A DNA stretch of 64,000 nucleotides from Bacillus sp. REN3 (GTDB lineage Bacteria > Bacillota > Bacilli > Bacillales > Cytobacillaceae): the NCBI RefSeq assembly GCF_017912555.1, contig NZ_JAERSD010000010.1, positions 1-64,000 on the forward strand, written 5' to 3'. The position numbers and the translations under genes were made by a program. Positions 1-8,294 of the stretch are shown here, one piece after another. Each line of letters opens with the position of its first letter. Within the stretch, counting starts at the first letter, position 1. Below the pieces are notes generated by a model. The model was given only the letters and a program-made list of their open reading frames with translations. It had not been told where the DNA came from and made no database searches.

Positions 1-25
1 TCCTTTGAAAAATCCGATGAAATCC

Positions 26-100
26 AAAAAGGGGTTCGGAATGAGAGCATTCCGAACCCCTTTTGTCTACAAACTGAGGTCCCCTAAAGGGACCTGTTTT
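26..100. terminator. tandem intrinsic terminators downstream of azoR
   Basis: Two hairpins lie beyond the azoR stop. The outer one pairs 31-43 with 48-60 (13 perfect bp, AGAG loop), with A-run and T-run on either side, so it can work in both directions. The inner one pairs 77-83 with 89-95 (7 bp, loop CTAAA) followed by GTTTT on the plus strand. Confidence 0.8.
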
Positions 101-109
101 ATCCTGCCA

Positions 110-763
110 TCATTCTTCTGATGCCATTCTCTTTGCTGTTTCAACGGCCAGCCGCTTCGCTTTCTCCATGATTTCCGGAGCTTGTTCAGGAAAATGGTCC
201 ATTCCCTCCGCAACCAAGGAATCCATCACTTCCATGCCAAGGAACCCAAGTGCTTTCCGGAGATATCTATCTCCAAACTCATACTCAGCCATCGGCCCGG
301 TGGAGTATATCCCGCCGCGTGTCTGGATGTGGACTGCTTTTCTGTCCGTAAGCAGTCCTTCCGGGCCATGTTCCTTATTCGTGAACGTTTTATCGACAAT
401 GAATAAATTATCCATGAATGCCTTCAAGACGGCTGGAGCGCCGAGATTCCAAAGCGGTGTCACGAAAACATAATAATCAGCATCAATGAATCTGTCTGCA
501 AGCTCATGCATCCTCGTTATCTTTTCTTGCTCAACCATGGTAAGCTGATCGAATGTTTTCCCCATGAACGACAGTTTTGCCCTGGCATATAAGAGGTCCA
601 TATCGATTTCAGGAATATCCATATCATAAAGATGCATCCTGACAATTTCGGTTTCCGGCTTTTCCTTTGTGAATGCTTCGAGAAATGCCTCCCCGATTTG
701 CGCTCCTTTTGATAGAGCAGCAGAAGTCTTCGGATTTGCAGTAATATACAACAATTTCGGCAT
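110..763 (-). CDS. azoR: FMN-dependent NADH azoreductase
   Basis: 217 aa, cytoplasmic flavodoxin-like oxidoreductase of the AzoR/AcpD family, which reduces azo compounds and quinones by two-electron transfer from NADH. The N-terminal LLYITANPK strand-loop is the FMN phosphate-binding region of the family. TPLWNLGAPAVLKAFMDNL at about residues 102-120 matches the conserved flavin/substrate segment. Full family length. ATG at 763 is preceded by GGGCGGAG. It is a single-gene unit bounded by terminators, with a promoter and an 18-bp inverted repeat upstream, suggesting control by a thiol- or quinone-responsive repressor (inference). The family is certain from sequence character; substrate is not. 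Confidence 0.9.
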   Translation of the reverse strand: MPKLLYITANPKTSAALSKGAQIGEAFLEAFTKEKPETEIVRMHLYDMDIPEIDMDLLYARAKLSFMGKTFDQLTMVEQEKITRMHELADRFIDADYYVFVTPLWNLGAPAVLKAFMDNLFIVDKTFTNKEHGPEGLLTDRKAVHIQTRGGIYSTGPMAEYEFGDRYLRKALGFLGMEVMDSLVAEGMDHFPEQAPEIMEKAKRLAVETAKRMASEE

Positions 764-805
764 TGCTGTCTCCGCCCTTCAATTGAAATTTTTGGGATTA
801 ATATA

Positions 806-844
806 ATTATAGTAACGAATATTAATTTGTTCAGAATTGAACAA
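806..844 (-). promoter_or_regulatory. azoR promoter with 18-bp operator-like inverted repeat
   Basis: On the minus strand TATAAT (806-811) is a consensus -10. The inverted repeat TTGTTCA-GAAT-TGAACAA (827-844) covers the -35 position about 16-17 bp upstream. A repressor dimer bound there would block RNA polymerase. The arms do not match the MhqR or YodB sites I remember. Confidence 0.5.
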
Positions 845-865
845 TAAGTGACGATTCCGAACTTT

Positions 866-955
866 ATGTGAATGCCAGCCCATTATTCTTTAAAAGGCAT
901 TCACATTGCGAACCATCAAAAAGGCAACCCGATCGGATGATCAGCTTGCCTTTTT
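866..955. terminator. cheW terminator plus an 11-bp inverted repeat
   Basis: AAAAAGGCAA (918-927) pairs with TTGCCTTTTT (946-955); this is the terminator of the minus-strand cheW gene, and it is symmetrical. Next to it ATGTGAATGCC (866-876) pairs perfectly with GGCATTCACAT (896-906) over a 19-nt spacer. The second element may be a further terminator stem or a protein site. Confidence 0.65.
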
Positions 956-965
956 CCTATACTTA

Positions 966-1445
966 TCAAACTTCCTGTTGGTGCAGCTCATTCATATAAT
1001 CTTTGATTTGCTTGATCCCTTCCAGCGATTCAATCAGCGATTCCGGATCCAGCACCATGATCATCCGTTTGTCGAAGCTGGCGACACCAGTAATGAATCC
1101 GGTCTTTTGATAAGCAATCAAACCAGGCTGTTTCAACTGGTCTTCCGAGATTTCAAGGATTTCCTTCGCGTCCTTGACAAGGATACCTATCGATATCCCG
1201 CTTGTCTGCAAGACAATCAATTTCGTTTTATCATTGGTTTTGATATCACGGTCATAAAGCACTTTTTCCAAGTCGATTACAGGGATCAATTCCCCCCTTA
1301 CCTTTGCAAGCCCTGTCACATACTCTGGCATGTGAGGCACTGCCGTCATCCCATCAAGCTTTTCGATTGAAATGACATAGAGGATCGGAAAAGCGTACTC
1401 CTCTTTACCTGCCTGGAAAACGACCGTCTTACTGTGATCAACCAT
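966..1445 (-). CDS. cheW: CheW-like chemotaxis coupling protein
   Basis: 159 aa single CheW domain protein, expected to couple chemoreceptors to the CheA kinase in the cytoplasm. The sequence shows the typical beta-rich CheW pattern: VVFQAGKEEYAFPI near the N terminus, VTGLAKVRGELIPVIDL at about residues 43-59 and ITGVASFDKRMIMVLD near 120. The reading frame is open to a GTG at 1454, but AAAGGG is only one base from it and ten bases from ATG 1445, so ATG is preferred. It stands alone with its own terminator and no other chemotaxis genes nearby, so it may be an accessory coupling protein rather than the main CheW. Confidence 0.85.
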   Translation of the reverse strand: MVDHSKTVVFQAGKEEYAFPILYVISIEKLDGMTAVPHMPEYVTGLAKVRGELIPVIDLEKVLYDRDIKTNDKTKLIVLQTSGISIGILVKDAKEILEISEDQLKQPGLIAYQKTGFITGVASFDKRMIMVLDPESLIESLEGIKQIKDYMNELHQQEV

Positions 1446-1542
1446 TGAGTTCACACCCTTTACGAATATCTGTCAATTCTTCTATCAACAATATACCATT
1501 TATTTCCCTTTAACATAAGACAGTTTAGGTTATGAATATAAA

Positions 1543-1567
1543 AGAGCCTCCATTTGCTGGAGACTCT
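1543..1567 (-). terminator. terminator of the mce-pccB-yqjE unit
   Basis: AGAG-CCTCCA and TGGAG-A-CTCT form an imperfect stem with a TTTGC loop just past the peptidase stop. The minus strand then reads into TTTTAT. Confidence 0.6.
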
Positions 1568-1574
1568 CCTATTC

Positions 1575-2696
1575 TTATTGGGCAGCAACTTCTTTGATAA
1601 GCGCAATGACCATTTCACCAAGTTTTTCAAGCTCTTCAATTGGCATTCTTTCATTCGTCGTGTGTATTTCTTCATAACCGACTGCCAGGTTGACTGTCGG
1701 CACTCCAAACCCGGCAATGATATTGGCATCGCTTCCGCCGCCGCTGTGGAGCAGTTCACAGTTCCTGCCAATCTTCGCCGCGGCTTTCTTTGCAAGCTCA
1801 ACCACGAGATCGCCTTCGCCGAATTTGAAACCAGGATACATGACCTGCACGTCAACATCTGCCTTGCCGCCCATTTCCTGTGCGGCTGATTCGAATGCAT
1901 CCTTCATTTTCTTTACTTGGGCTTCCATCTTATCTGGCACTAAAGAGCGGGCTTCCGCAAGGATCTCAACGAGGTCGCAGACGATATTCGTCTGTGTGCC
2001 GCCCTGGAAGCGCCCAATATTGGCCGTTGTTTCCTGGTCAATGCGTCCAAGCGGCATCCTTGCAACAGCTTTGGCCGCAATCGTGATTGCTGAAATCCCT
2101 TTTTCAGGCGCCACGCCTGCATGCGCAGTTTTTCCGTGGATGACAGCAGCGATTTTTGCTTGTGTAGGCGCAGCCACAACAATATTCCCAACCTTCCCAT
2201 CACTGTCAAGCGCATAGCCATATTTAGCCTTGACAAGCTTAGGATCAAGGACTTTGGCACCCACGAGTCCGGATTCTTCCCCGACGGTGATGATGAATTG
2301 GATGGTGCCATGCGGGATCGATTGTTCCTTCAAAACACGGACCGTTTCCAGCATAACGGCCAATCCTGCCTTATCATCCGCTCCCAGGATCGTGGTCCCG
2401 TCTGTGATGACATAGCCATCCTTGATCGAAGGCTTGACACCATTGGCAGGAACGACTGTATCCATATGAGAAGTAAAATAAATTGGATCAACGCCTTCCT
2501 TTGTTCCTTCAAGCGTGCAAATCAGGTTGCCTGCACCATGGCCAGTTTGCGCGGTCGTGTCATCCTCAAACACATCGACCCCCAAATCCGTGAATTTTTT
2601 CTTGAGGACACGGGCGATTTCCGCTTCATGTTTTGTTTCTGAATCAATTTGGACAAGCTCCAAAAATTCGTTCAACAAGCGTTCTTTATTTATCAT
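1575..2696 (-). CDS. yqjE: M20-family peptidase T-like exopeptidase (YqjE type)
   Basis: 373 aa cytoplasmic zinc aminopeptidase of the M20 family, close to peptidase T, predicted to release residues from small peptides. Metal-site motifs are visible: TSHMDTV at about residues 75-81 (His ligand and catalytic Asp), ILGADDKAG at 102-110 (bridging Asp) and VGEESG at about 137-142 (catalytic Glu and ligand Glu). HSGGGSDAN near residue 316 and the dimerisation domain in between are also typical. GGAGGT lies nine bases before ATG. It sits directly behind pccB, in the same order as B. subtilis yqjC-yqjD-yqjE, so it is probably the last gene of that operon. The biological substrate is unknown. Confidence 0.88.
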   Translation of the reverse strand: MINKERLLNEFLELVQIDSETKHEAEIARVLKKKFTDLGVDVFEDDTTAQTGHGAGNLICTLEGTKEGVDPIYFTSHMDTVVPANGVKPSIKDGYVITDGTTILGADDKAGLAVMLETVRVLKEQSIPHGTIQFIITVGEESGLVGAKVLDPKLVKAKYGYALDSDGKVGNIVVAAPTQAKIAAVIHGKTAHAGVAPEKGISAITIAAKAVARMPLGRIDQETTANIGRFQGGTQTNIVCDLVEILAEARSLVPDKMEAQVKKMKDAFESAAQEMGGKADVDVQVMYPGFKFGEGDLVVELAKKAAAKIGRNCELLHSGGGSDANIIAGFGVPTVNLAVGYEEIHTTNERMPIEELEKLGEMVIALIKEVAAQ

Positions 2697-2770
2697 TCAA
2701 GCCGACCTCCAAATATGTATATACTACTTGAGTATACCGTTAAATGATTTCCATCGGCAAATACAAAATA

Positions 2771-4318
2771 TCATAGCGGGATGTTTCCATGCTTTTTACC
2801 CGGCCGGTCCTCTTTTTTCGTCCAAAGCATCTCAAGGGCCTGGATGAGTTTGATCCTTGTATCGCGCGGGTCAATGACATCATCGACCATTCCCTGGCTT
2901 GCAGCGACATATGGATTGGCGAATTTTTCACGGTATTCATCGATTTTTTGCTGGCGTGTCTGTTCCGGGTTTTCGCTGTTTTGGATTTCCCTTGCAAAGA
3001 TGATGTTCGCTGCTCCCTGTGGTCCCATGACAGCTATTTCGGCATTCGGCCATGCGAATACCAGATCTGCGCCGATCGATTTACTGTTCAAAGCTACATA
3101 TGCCCCTCCATAAGCTTTCCTGAGAATGACGGTCAACTTCGGGACAGTAGCCTCTGAGTATGCATAAAGGATTTTCGCCCCGTGGCGAATGATCCCGCCG
3201 TGTTCCTGCTTGATCCCAGGGAAGAAACCTGTAACGTCTTCAAAGGTGATGATCGGGATATTGAAGGAGTCACAGAACCTGATAAACCTGGATGCTTTAT
3301 CAGAAGAATCGATATCGAGGCCACCCGCCATCACTTTAGGCTGATTGCAGACGAGCCCTACGACTTCACCCTTGATCCTTGCAAGCCCGATGACAATGTT
3401 CTTTGCAAAATCCTTCTGGATCTCAAGGAAAGAATCGGCATCGACAACCTGTTCAATCACCTTTCGTACATCGTACGGCCTGATCGCATCAAAGGGGATG
3501 ATGTCCGTTAAATCCGGACGGTAATCATCTGTCCCGTCCGCTTCAAGGCGAGGCGGTTTCTCCTCATAATTTTGCGGCAAATAGCTTAACAGTGTACGGA
3601 CCTGCTGGAGTGTTTCTTCTTCCGATTGTCCGTGGAAATGGGCGTTGCCACTGATCGTATTATGGACAATCGCACCGCCAAGGTCCTCAGCAGTGATTTT
3701 CTCGCCCGTTACTGTTTCGATTACCTTCGGCCCCGTAATGAACATCTGGCTCGTTTTTTCAACCATAAAGACAAAATCGGTAATTGCTGGAGAATAAACA
3801 GCGCCGCCTGCACACGGCCCCATGATGACTGAAATTTGGGGGATCACTCCAGAATAGATCGAATTGCGGTAAAAAATTTGACCGTAGCCATCGAGTGAAA
3901 CAACGCCTTCCTGGATCCTCGCACCCCCTGAATCATTAAGGCCGATGAAGGGTGCTCCATTTTTAGCGGCAAGGTCCATGACATTGGCGATTTTCTTTGC
4001 ATGCATTTCACCAAGGGCGCCTCCGAAAACGGTGAAATCCTGGGAAAATAAATAAATCGGCCGCCCATTCACTTTGCCGTAACCCGTAACGACACCGTCC
4101 CCGGGACCTTTTTGATTTTCGAGTCCGAAGTCCTTGCTCCTGTGCTGGATGAATGGATTCAATTCAACGAAACTGCCTGGGTCGACAAGCAGGTCGATCC
4201 GTTCCCGGGCAGTCAGTTTTCCCTTTTCATGCTGCTTTTCAATTCGTTCATCGCCGCCGCCAAGTTCAATCTCCCTGCGACGGTCATACAATTCATTAAG
4301 TTTCTCGTAGATATCCAC
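2771..4318 (-). CDS. yqjD: propionyl-CoA carboxylase beta chain (carboxyltransferase)
   Basis: About 515 aa carboxyltransferase subunit. It transfers CO2 from carboxybiotin to propionyl-CoA, giving methylmalonyl-CoA. The crotonase-fold halves are clear: the N half has the glycine-rich NDSGGARIQEGV at about residues 126-137 and GPCAGGAVYSPA, the C half has DVTGFFPGIKQEHGGIIRHGAK and RKAYGGAYVALNSK. Upstream codons are open, but GGGAGG favours a start at TTG 4321 or GTG 4318, just after the epimerase stop, so ATG is not used. The next gene upstream is the epimerase that acts on its product. No biotin carboxylase/BCCP subunit is adjacent; AccC/AccB encoded at 42.8-44.7 kb or other proteins must supply them. 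Confidence 0.92.
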   Translation of the reverse strand: MDIYEKLNELYDRRREIELGGGDERIEKQHEKGKLTARERIDLLVDPGSFVELNPFIQHRSKDFGLENQKGPGDGVVTGYGKVNGRPIYLFSQDFTVFGGALGEMHAKKIANVMDLAAKNGAPFIGLNDSGGARIQEGVVSLDGYGQIFYRNSIYSGVIPQISVIMGPCAGGAVYSPAITDFVFMVEKTSQMFITGPKVIETVTGEKITAEDLGGAIVHNTISGNAHFHGQSEEETLQQVRTLLSYLPQNYEEKPPRLEADGTDDYRPDLTDIIPFDAIRPYDVRKVIEQVVDADSFLEIQKDFAKNIVIGLARIKGEVVGLVCNQPKVMAGGLDIDSSDKASRFIRFCDSFNIPIITFEDVTGFFPGIKQEHGGIIRHGAKILYAYSEATVPKLTVILRKAYGGAYVALNSKSIGADLVFAWPNAEIAVMGPQGAANIIFAREIQNSENPEQTRQQKIDEYREKFANPYVAASQGMVDDVIDPRDTRIKLIQALEMLWTKKEDRPGKKHGNIPL

Positions 4319-4322
4319 CAAT

Positions 4323-4736
4323 TCATTCAGCCTCCCTGTCTTTCTCACAAAGTTCAAACAAAACGCTTCCTGTCGATTTAGGATGTATGAAAGCCACTTT
4401 CGCTCCGCCCGCACCTCTTTTTGGTTCATCCTGGATCATTCGGATTCCTTTTTGCTTGATGTCATTGATCCGTTCCTGGATAGAATCCACTCCCAAAGCA
4501 ACATGGTGGATGCCTTCACCTTTTTTCTCGATGAAGCGGGCGATAGCGCTTTCATCCGATGTTGGCTCCAGGAGCTCGATCTTTGTGTCCCCGGCTTTCA
4601 GGAACGCAACCTTTACCTTTTCACTCTCCACCTCTTCCACTCCCAACATGGGAAGCTTAAGGATGTCCGTATAAAAAGGGAGGGCTTGTGCGAGCGATCT
4701 CACTGCAATCCCGATATGGTCCACTTTTTTAATCAT
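4323..4736 (-). CDS. mce: methylmalonyl-CoA epimerase
   Basis: 137 aa glyoxalase/VOC-fold metalloenzyme that interconverts (2S)- and (2R)-methylmalonyl-CoA, linking propionyl-CoA carboxylase to the B12 mutase. The start KVDHIGIAVRSL contains the first metal His (HIGIAV), and GIHHVALGVDSI near residue 74 provides the second. The conserved acidic ligand is in VLFELCEK at the C terminus. Length is typical. TTGGAGGG precedes the ATG. It is the first gene of the mce-pccB-yqjE unit and its stop is almost fused to the pccB start. Called yqjC in B. subtilis. Confidence 0.93.
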   Translation of the reverse strand: MIKKVDHIGIAVRSLAQALPFYTDILKLPMLGVEEVESEKVKVAFLKAGDTKIELLEPTSDESAIARFIEKKGEGIHHVALGVDSIQERINDIKQKGIRMIQDEPKRGAGGAKVAFIHPKSTGSVLFELCEKDREAE

Positions 4737-4765
4737 GCTAATCCCTCCAAATACTATTCAAACAT

Positions 4766-4794
4766 ATTTTAAATGATTTAAATATTCAATACAA
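4766..4794 (-). promoter_or_regulatory. sigma-A-like promoter of the mce operon
   Basis: On the minus strand TTGTAT (4789-4794) and TAAAAT (4766-4771) are 17 bp apart, about 30 bp before the mce start codon. Confidence 0.5.
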
Positions 4795-4893
4795 TTGTCA
4801 CAAATCCTTCTTAATTAAAACTGTTGTTGATTTACCTCCCAAAATGTAAAATAATATAAAAAGGATTCGCAGCAATGGAAGGGGGATTTCTTT

Positions 4894-4989
4894 ATGCGTA
4901 AGCGCAATACCAGGAAGGTTGTCGTGTATCTTATGCTTTTTGCCATGCTTGCTTCAACCCTTCTGATGGGGATTTCAACATTTTTATAA
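4894..4989 (+). CDS. prli42: Prli42-like stressosome-associated micropeptide
   Basis: 31 aa. It has a basic N terminus (MRKRNTRK) followed by one hydrophobic segment ending in a short tail, the layout and length of Prli42, the membrane micropeptide first described in Listeria that recruits the stressosome protein RsbR. GAAGGGGGAT lies six to seven bases before the ATG and a strong terminator follows at once, so it is a real single-gene transcript rather than a chance ORF. The assignment rests on length, charge pattern and the VVVYLMLFAML-type helix. Confidence 0.8.
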   Translation: MRKRNTRKVVVYLMLFAMLASTLLMGISTFL

Positions 4990-4995
4990 ACGGGG

Positions 4996-5023
4996 AAAGG
5001 ACTGTCAGCGACAGTCCTTTTTT
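4996..5023 (+). terminator. terminator of the Prli42-like gene
   Basis: AAAGGACTGTC (4996-5006) pairs with GACAGTCCTTT (5010-5020), loop AGC, followed by TTT. It begins 6 bp after the stop codon. Confidence 0.9.
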
Positions 5024-5055
5024 ATGCGCATAATGTTGAAACGTTCACCGCTTTT

Positions 5056-5571
5056 TTATTTTCTGATGGCCCCGTGCTCGACTGCCAATTCCAGGTAGCT
5101 TCTGGATGAAGTGGTCACAAGTATTTTCGTTCCCAAAGGGATGTAGTCGTACAATGATTCAACCGCTTCATTCTGCAGCCTGATGCATCCCTGGGATACT
5201 CTTTTGCCGATACTTGATGGATCATTCGTACCGTGGATTCCATAGATCCTTCCATCCGTCCCCCTGGCATCGAATCCAATCCACCTGCTTCCGAGCGGAT
5301 TTTCCGGGCTGCCCCCTGGAATATCCTTTTTACGGTAGTATGGATGCTGCGCCTTGACGGTGACCGTGAACAAGCCTTCAGGTGTAAGGTTATCGGTTGT
5401 TCCGGTTGCGGCGCCGACGACAGTCTGGACCCTGTTCCCATTGATGAAGGCGACTTCATTCGTCTGTTTATTCACTATGATGAATGGATCACCCGGGAGC
5501 GGATTCGGTCCAAGCGGCCAGATCGGCGAGAATGCTAAAGCGAGCAGCAAAACAGAAATGAATCCTTGCAT
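5056..5571 (-). CDS. yqjB: L,D-transpeptidase (YkuD domain), YqjB position
   Basis: 171 aa secreted or membrane-anchored L,D-transpeptidase, a class that cross-links or remodels peptidoglycan stem peptides through a catalytic cysteine. A hydrophobic N terminus (residues 3-20) is a signal or anchor, and the YkuD domain follows directly with no LysM. The active-site block is present: GIHGTND near residue 120 and SQGCIRLQ near 135, giving the His-Gly and Ser-x-Gly-Cys-Ile-Arg signature. A TTG six bases upstream is in frame, but GGAGG is six bases from ATG 5571, so ATG is chosen. It lies between Prli42 and yqjA, as in B. subtilis. Confidence 0.85.
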   Translation of the reverse strand: MQGFISVLLLALAFSPIWPLGPNPLPGDPFIIVNKQTNEVAFINGNRVQTVVGAATGTTDNLTPEGLFTVTVKAQHPYYRKKDIPGGSPENPLGSRWIGFDARGTDGRIYGIHGTNDPSSIGKRVSQGCIRLQNEAVESLYDYIPLGTKILVTTSSRSYLELAVEHGAIRK

Positions 5572-5594
5572 ACTCAACCTCCAAGAGTTTTTTG

Positions 5595-6596
5595 TTAGTT
5601 TGCTCCGGAAAATTCTTTTTCATTCCTGCTCTTTTCTATCCTTAACCCTTTGAACGACTTTTTCAGCAACAGGTATTGCTCCAATTCGTTCACAATATTT
5701 AGCAGCGCTGCCCTCGCTTCGAATTCTTCTCTTGTCCTGGGAAGCTCCATATTCTCGAATTCCGACTTCATCCTCAACAATTTCTCAAGATAGAAGAGGG
5801 ATGTGTTGCCAGGATTGATTCCTTTAGCGAGCCTTTCTATGAATTCAGCAACCATCTGCTCCTGCTCCACCTGATGATGGATCGAAGTCGCAGCTGGAAG
5901 GATGCGCTCAATGATTTCGAATTGTTTTTCCCTGATTTTAAAGTATTGATAGTACAAATCTTCATCTCGGGTGAAATGGTTTTCAACATCCTGGAAAGAA
6001 AGCATTTTCGCCTTTTCAATCAAACTTGCCGTCTCTGTCAGTTCATGGCCGTCCCAGCTGCTGTCGTGAGTACGCAAATAAAACGCGATTTCCTTGAAAA
6101 TCATCCTGAAATGATCTTCGATTTCTCTTTGGTATTCTTCCAATTTGTTATCGACGCTCGGCATATAAAGGTTCATCACCAAAGCGACGCCAATCCCGAC
6201 TGTGATGATTCCGAGTTCATTCAAAAGCAGTTCACCGGTCACACTTCCGGCAGAATAGATATGGAGGATAATGACACTGCTCGATACGATTCCTTCCCTT
6301 GCTCCTGCCATGACTACAGTGGGAATGAAAAAAAGCATCATGAGGCCGATCACAATAGGATGATACATGATTCCTTCAAAGAATACGGCTGAGAACCCCA
6401 TCGCAATGATGCAAGCAAAGAAGCGGTGCCATGAAGCACGGAGCGATCTTTTTTTTGTAACCTGGATGCAAAGGATCGTAAGGATCCCAGCAGAAACATA
6501 ATTCCCAAAACCGAAGGCTTCGGCAATCATGATCGAGAGCGCCGTCCCCAGTGCCGTTTTCAAGGTTCTATAGCCAATTCTGAATTTCTTGGACAT
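5595..6596 (-). CDS. yqjA: YqjA-type aromatic-acid-exporter-family membrane protein
   Basis: 333 aa. The first half (about residues 10-150) has roughly five to six hydrophobic segments, and the second half is a soluble helical cytoplasmic domain, matching the ArAE_1/ArAE_1_C family. Function is unknown; export of aromatic acids is suggested only by family name. It is 23 bp upstream of the L,D-transpeptidase, so the two are likely cotranscribed and may act together at the envelope. GGAG precedes the ATG with a long spacer. Confidence 0.8.
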   Translation of the reverse strand: MSKKFRIGYRTLKTALGTALSIMIAEAFGFGNYVSAGILTILCIQVTKKRSLRASWHRFFACIIAMGFSAVFFEGIMYHPIVIGLMMLFFIPTVVMAGAREGIVSSSVIILHIYSAGSVTGELLLNELGIITVGIGVALVMNLYMPSVDNKLEEYQREIEDHFRMIFKEIAFYLRTHDSSWDGHELTETASLIEKAKMLSFQDVENHFTRDEDLYYQYFKIREKQFEIIERILPAATSIHHQVEQEQMVAEFIERLAKGINPGNTSLFYLEKLLRMKSEFENMELPRTREEFEARAALLNIVNELEQYLLLKKSFKGLRIEKSRNEKEFSGAN

Positions 6597-6758
6597 TATT
6601 ATCCGGACTCCTATCTAAATTAACACTTCGTTTAAAACCAACGCACTTTCATAGCTGTATGAAATAGCCATTTCGATTCCATCACAGTTCCTTTTTTGGA
6701 AAGCAGGGCTTGGTGCATCCCCGATTCCCTATTTCCTATATTACCGAAGCAAAAAAAT

Positions 6759-6792
6759 AAAATGATCATACCATCAATGATATGATCATTTT
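6759..6792 (-). terminator. terminator of the artPQM operon
   Basis: AAAATGATCATA (6759-6770) pairs perfectly with TATGATCATTTT (6781-6792) over a 10-nt loop, downstream of artM. The minus strand continues into T-rich sequence. Confidence 0.85.
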
Positions 6793-6837
6793 ACAATTTT
6801 ACCAGATTGAAAAGCCAATACAAAAGACAACCTGCCT

Positions 6838-7560
6838 TTAAAGCATTTTTTCAAGGAATTCCTTTGCCCTGACACTTTCCGGGCTGCTGAAAAATTCGGC
6901 TGGAGGTGCGTCCTCCACCAAAACCCCGCCGTCAAGGAAAAGGACCCTGTCAGCAACTTCACGAGCGAAGCCCATCTCATGGGTCACGATCGCCATCGTC
7001 ATCCCAGTATGCGCCAGCGATTTCATAACTTCCAGAACTTCTTTGACCATTTCGGGATCTAGTGCTGAAGTGGGTTCATCGAACAGCATGACTTCGGGAT
7101 TCATCGCAAGCGCGCGCGCGATGGCAACCCGCTGCTTTTGCCCACCGGAAAGCCTGCTTGGATACTCATTCGCTTTCTCGGACAACCCCACCTTTTCTAA
7201 TAGGGCAAGCCCCTGCTGCTCAGCATCGCTCCTTGACTGTCCTTTGACCTTTATTGGTGCATATGTGATGTTTTGGAGGACCGTCATATGCGGGAAAAGG
7301 TGGAAGTGCTGGAATACCATACCGACATTTTCCCTAACTTTATGGATGTTTGTTTTACTATCTGTCACTTCAACGGACCCAATCATGATTTTTCCGCTTG
7401 TCGGCTTTTCCAAAAGGTTCATGCAGCGCAGGAAGGTTGATTTGCCTGAACCCGATGGCCCGATGATCGCTACGACTTCCCCGTTTTCAATCGTAGTCGA
7501 AATTCCTTTTAACACTTTCAGCTTCCCAAATGACTTATGAAGGTCGTTTACTTTAATCAC
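6838..7560 (-). CDS. artM: amino-acid ABC transporter ATP-binding protein (arginine type)
   Basis: 240 aa polar-amino-acid ABC ATPase that powers the ArtQ permease. Walker A is GPSGSGKST at about residues 34-42, the signature is [15 protein letters not shown] near 137, Walker B is [14 protein letters not shown] near 156, followed by the switch His in [11 protein letters not shown] start, overlapping artQ by 8 nt, with AGGAGAATG inside artQ. It is the last gene of artP-artQ-artM. B. subtilis equivalents are named yqiZ, artM or artR. Arginine as substrate is inferred from synteny. Confidence 0.9.
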   Translation of the reverse strand: MIKVNDLHKSFGKLKVLKGISTTIENGEVVAIIGPSGSGKSTFLRCMNLLEKPTSGKIMIGSVEVTDSKTNIHKVRENVGMVFQHFHLFPHMTVLQNITYAPIKVKGQSRSDAEQQGLALLEKVGLSEKANEYPSRLSGGQKQRVAIARALAMNPEVMLFDEPTSALDPEMVKEVLEVMKSLAHTGMTMAIVTHEMGFAREVADRVLFLDGGVLVEDAPPAEFFSSPESVRAKEFLEKML

Positions 7561-8212
7561 TTTGTCTCATTCTCCTTTCAATTGCCTTCCCAATCACAGT
7601 CAAGGAGATCACCATCAGATAATAGATGAGTCCAGCGAAGATCATCGGTTCGAAAAACCTGTATTGTTCCCCGCCGACAATATAGGACCTTCGCATAATA
7701 TCATCCACGGCAATGACAGTCACAATTGCCGATTCCTTTGTCAGTGTAATGAACTCAATCATCAAAGCTGGCAGGATATTTTTCATCGCTTGTGGAAGGA
7801 TGATATCCCGCATCATCCTTGTACCAGGTACACCAAGTGCCATAGCCGCCTCCCTTTGCCCTTTATCCACCGCCAGGATGCCTGCCCGAATGATCTCGGA
7901 AATGTAGGCAGCAGAATTTAGCGAGAATGAGACGACTGCGGCCGTATAGGCATCAATCTGGAATCCCAATATTTGAGGAGACCCATAGTAGATGATCATG
8001 ACCTGCAATATCAACGGCGTACCGCGGAACACCGAGGTATAAATATCAGCAAACCAGTTCAACGCCCTGGAACGGCTGATTTTAAAAATGGCAAGGACAA
8101 TGCCAAAGGCAAAGCCAAGCAGCCCCGCTACCAGGACGATTTTCAGTGTGACGCCAATCCCCTTCAAAATGTAAGGCATCGAAGGGACGATGGCGGTAAA
8201 ATCAAGATTCAT
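7553..8212 (-). CDS. artQ: amino-acid ABC transporter permease (arginine type)
   Basis: 219 aa inner-membrane permease of the HisMQ family with about five hydrophobic segments. The cytoplasmic loop that docks the ATPase is seen as [25 protein letters not shown] at about residues 137-161, the EAA motif. AGAGGGC precedes the ATG. A stem-loop separates it from artP, so it is probably expressed at a lower level than the binding protein. Confidence 0.9.
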   Translation of the reverse strand: MNLDFTAIVPSMPYILKGIGVTLKIVLVAGLLGFAFGIVLAIFKISRSRALNWFADIYTSVFRGTPLILQVMIIYYGSPQILGFQIDAYTAAVVSFSLNSAAYISEIIRAGILAVDKGQREAAMALGVPGTRMMRDIILPQAMKNILPALMIEFITLTKESAIVTVIAVDDIMRRSYIVGGEQYRFFEPMIFAGLIYYLMVISLTVIGKAIERRMRQSD

Positions 8213-8250
8213 AGATTAACAGCCCTCTCTGACAATGACTTTGAAAAGAA

Positions 8251-8284
8251 AGGCGTCCAGAAGGCAAGAGCATTCTGGACGCCT
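8251..8284 (-). other. intra-operon stem-loop between artP and artQ
   Basis: AGGCGTCCAGAA (8251-8262) pairs perfectly with TTCTGGACGCCT (8273-8284) over 10 nt, followed on the minus strand by TTTCTTTTC. It looks like a partial terminator or a 3' stabiliser of the artP message. Confidence 0.7.
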
Positions 8285-8294
8285 CGTTCCAATC

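Noticed and set aside
1460-1900. Minus-strand frame overlapping the end of yqjE
   Set aside because: Shadow of the peptidase gene in another frame.
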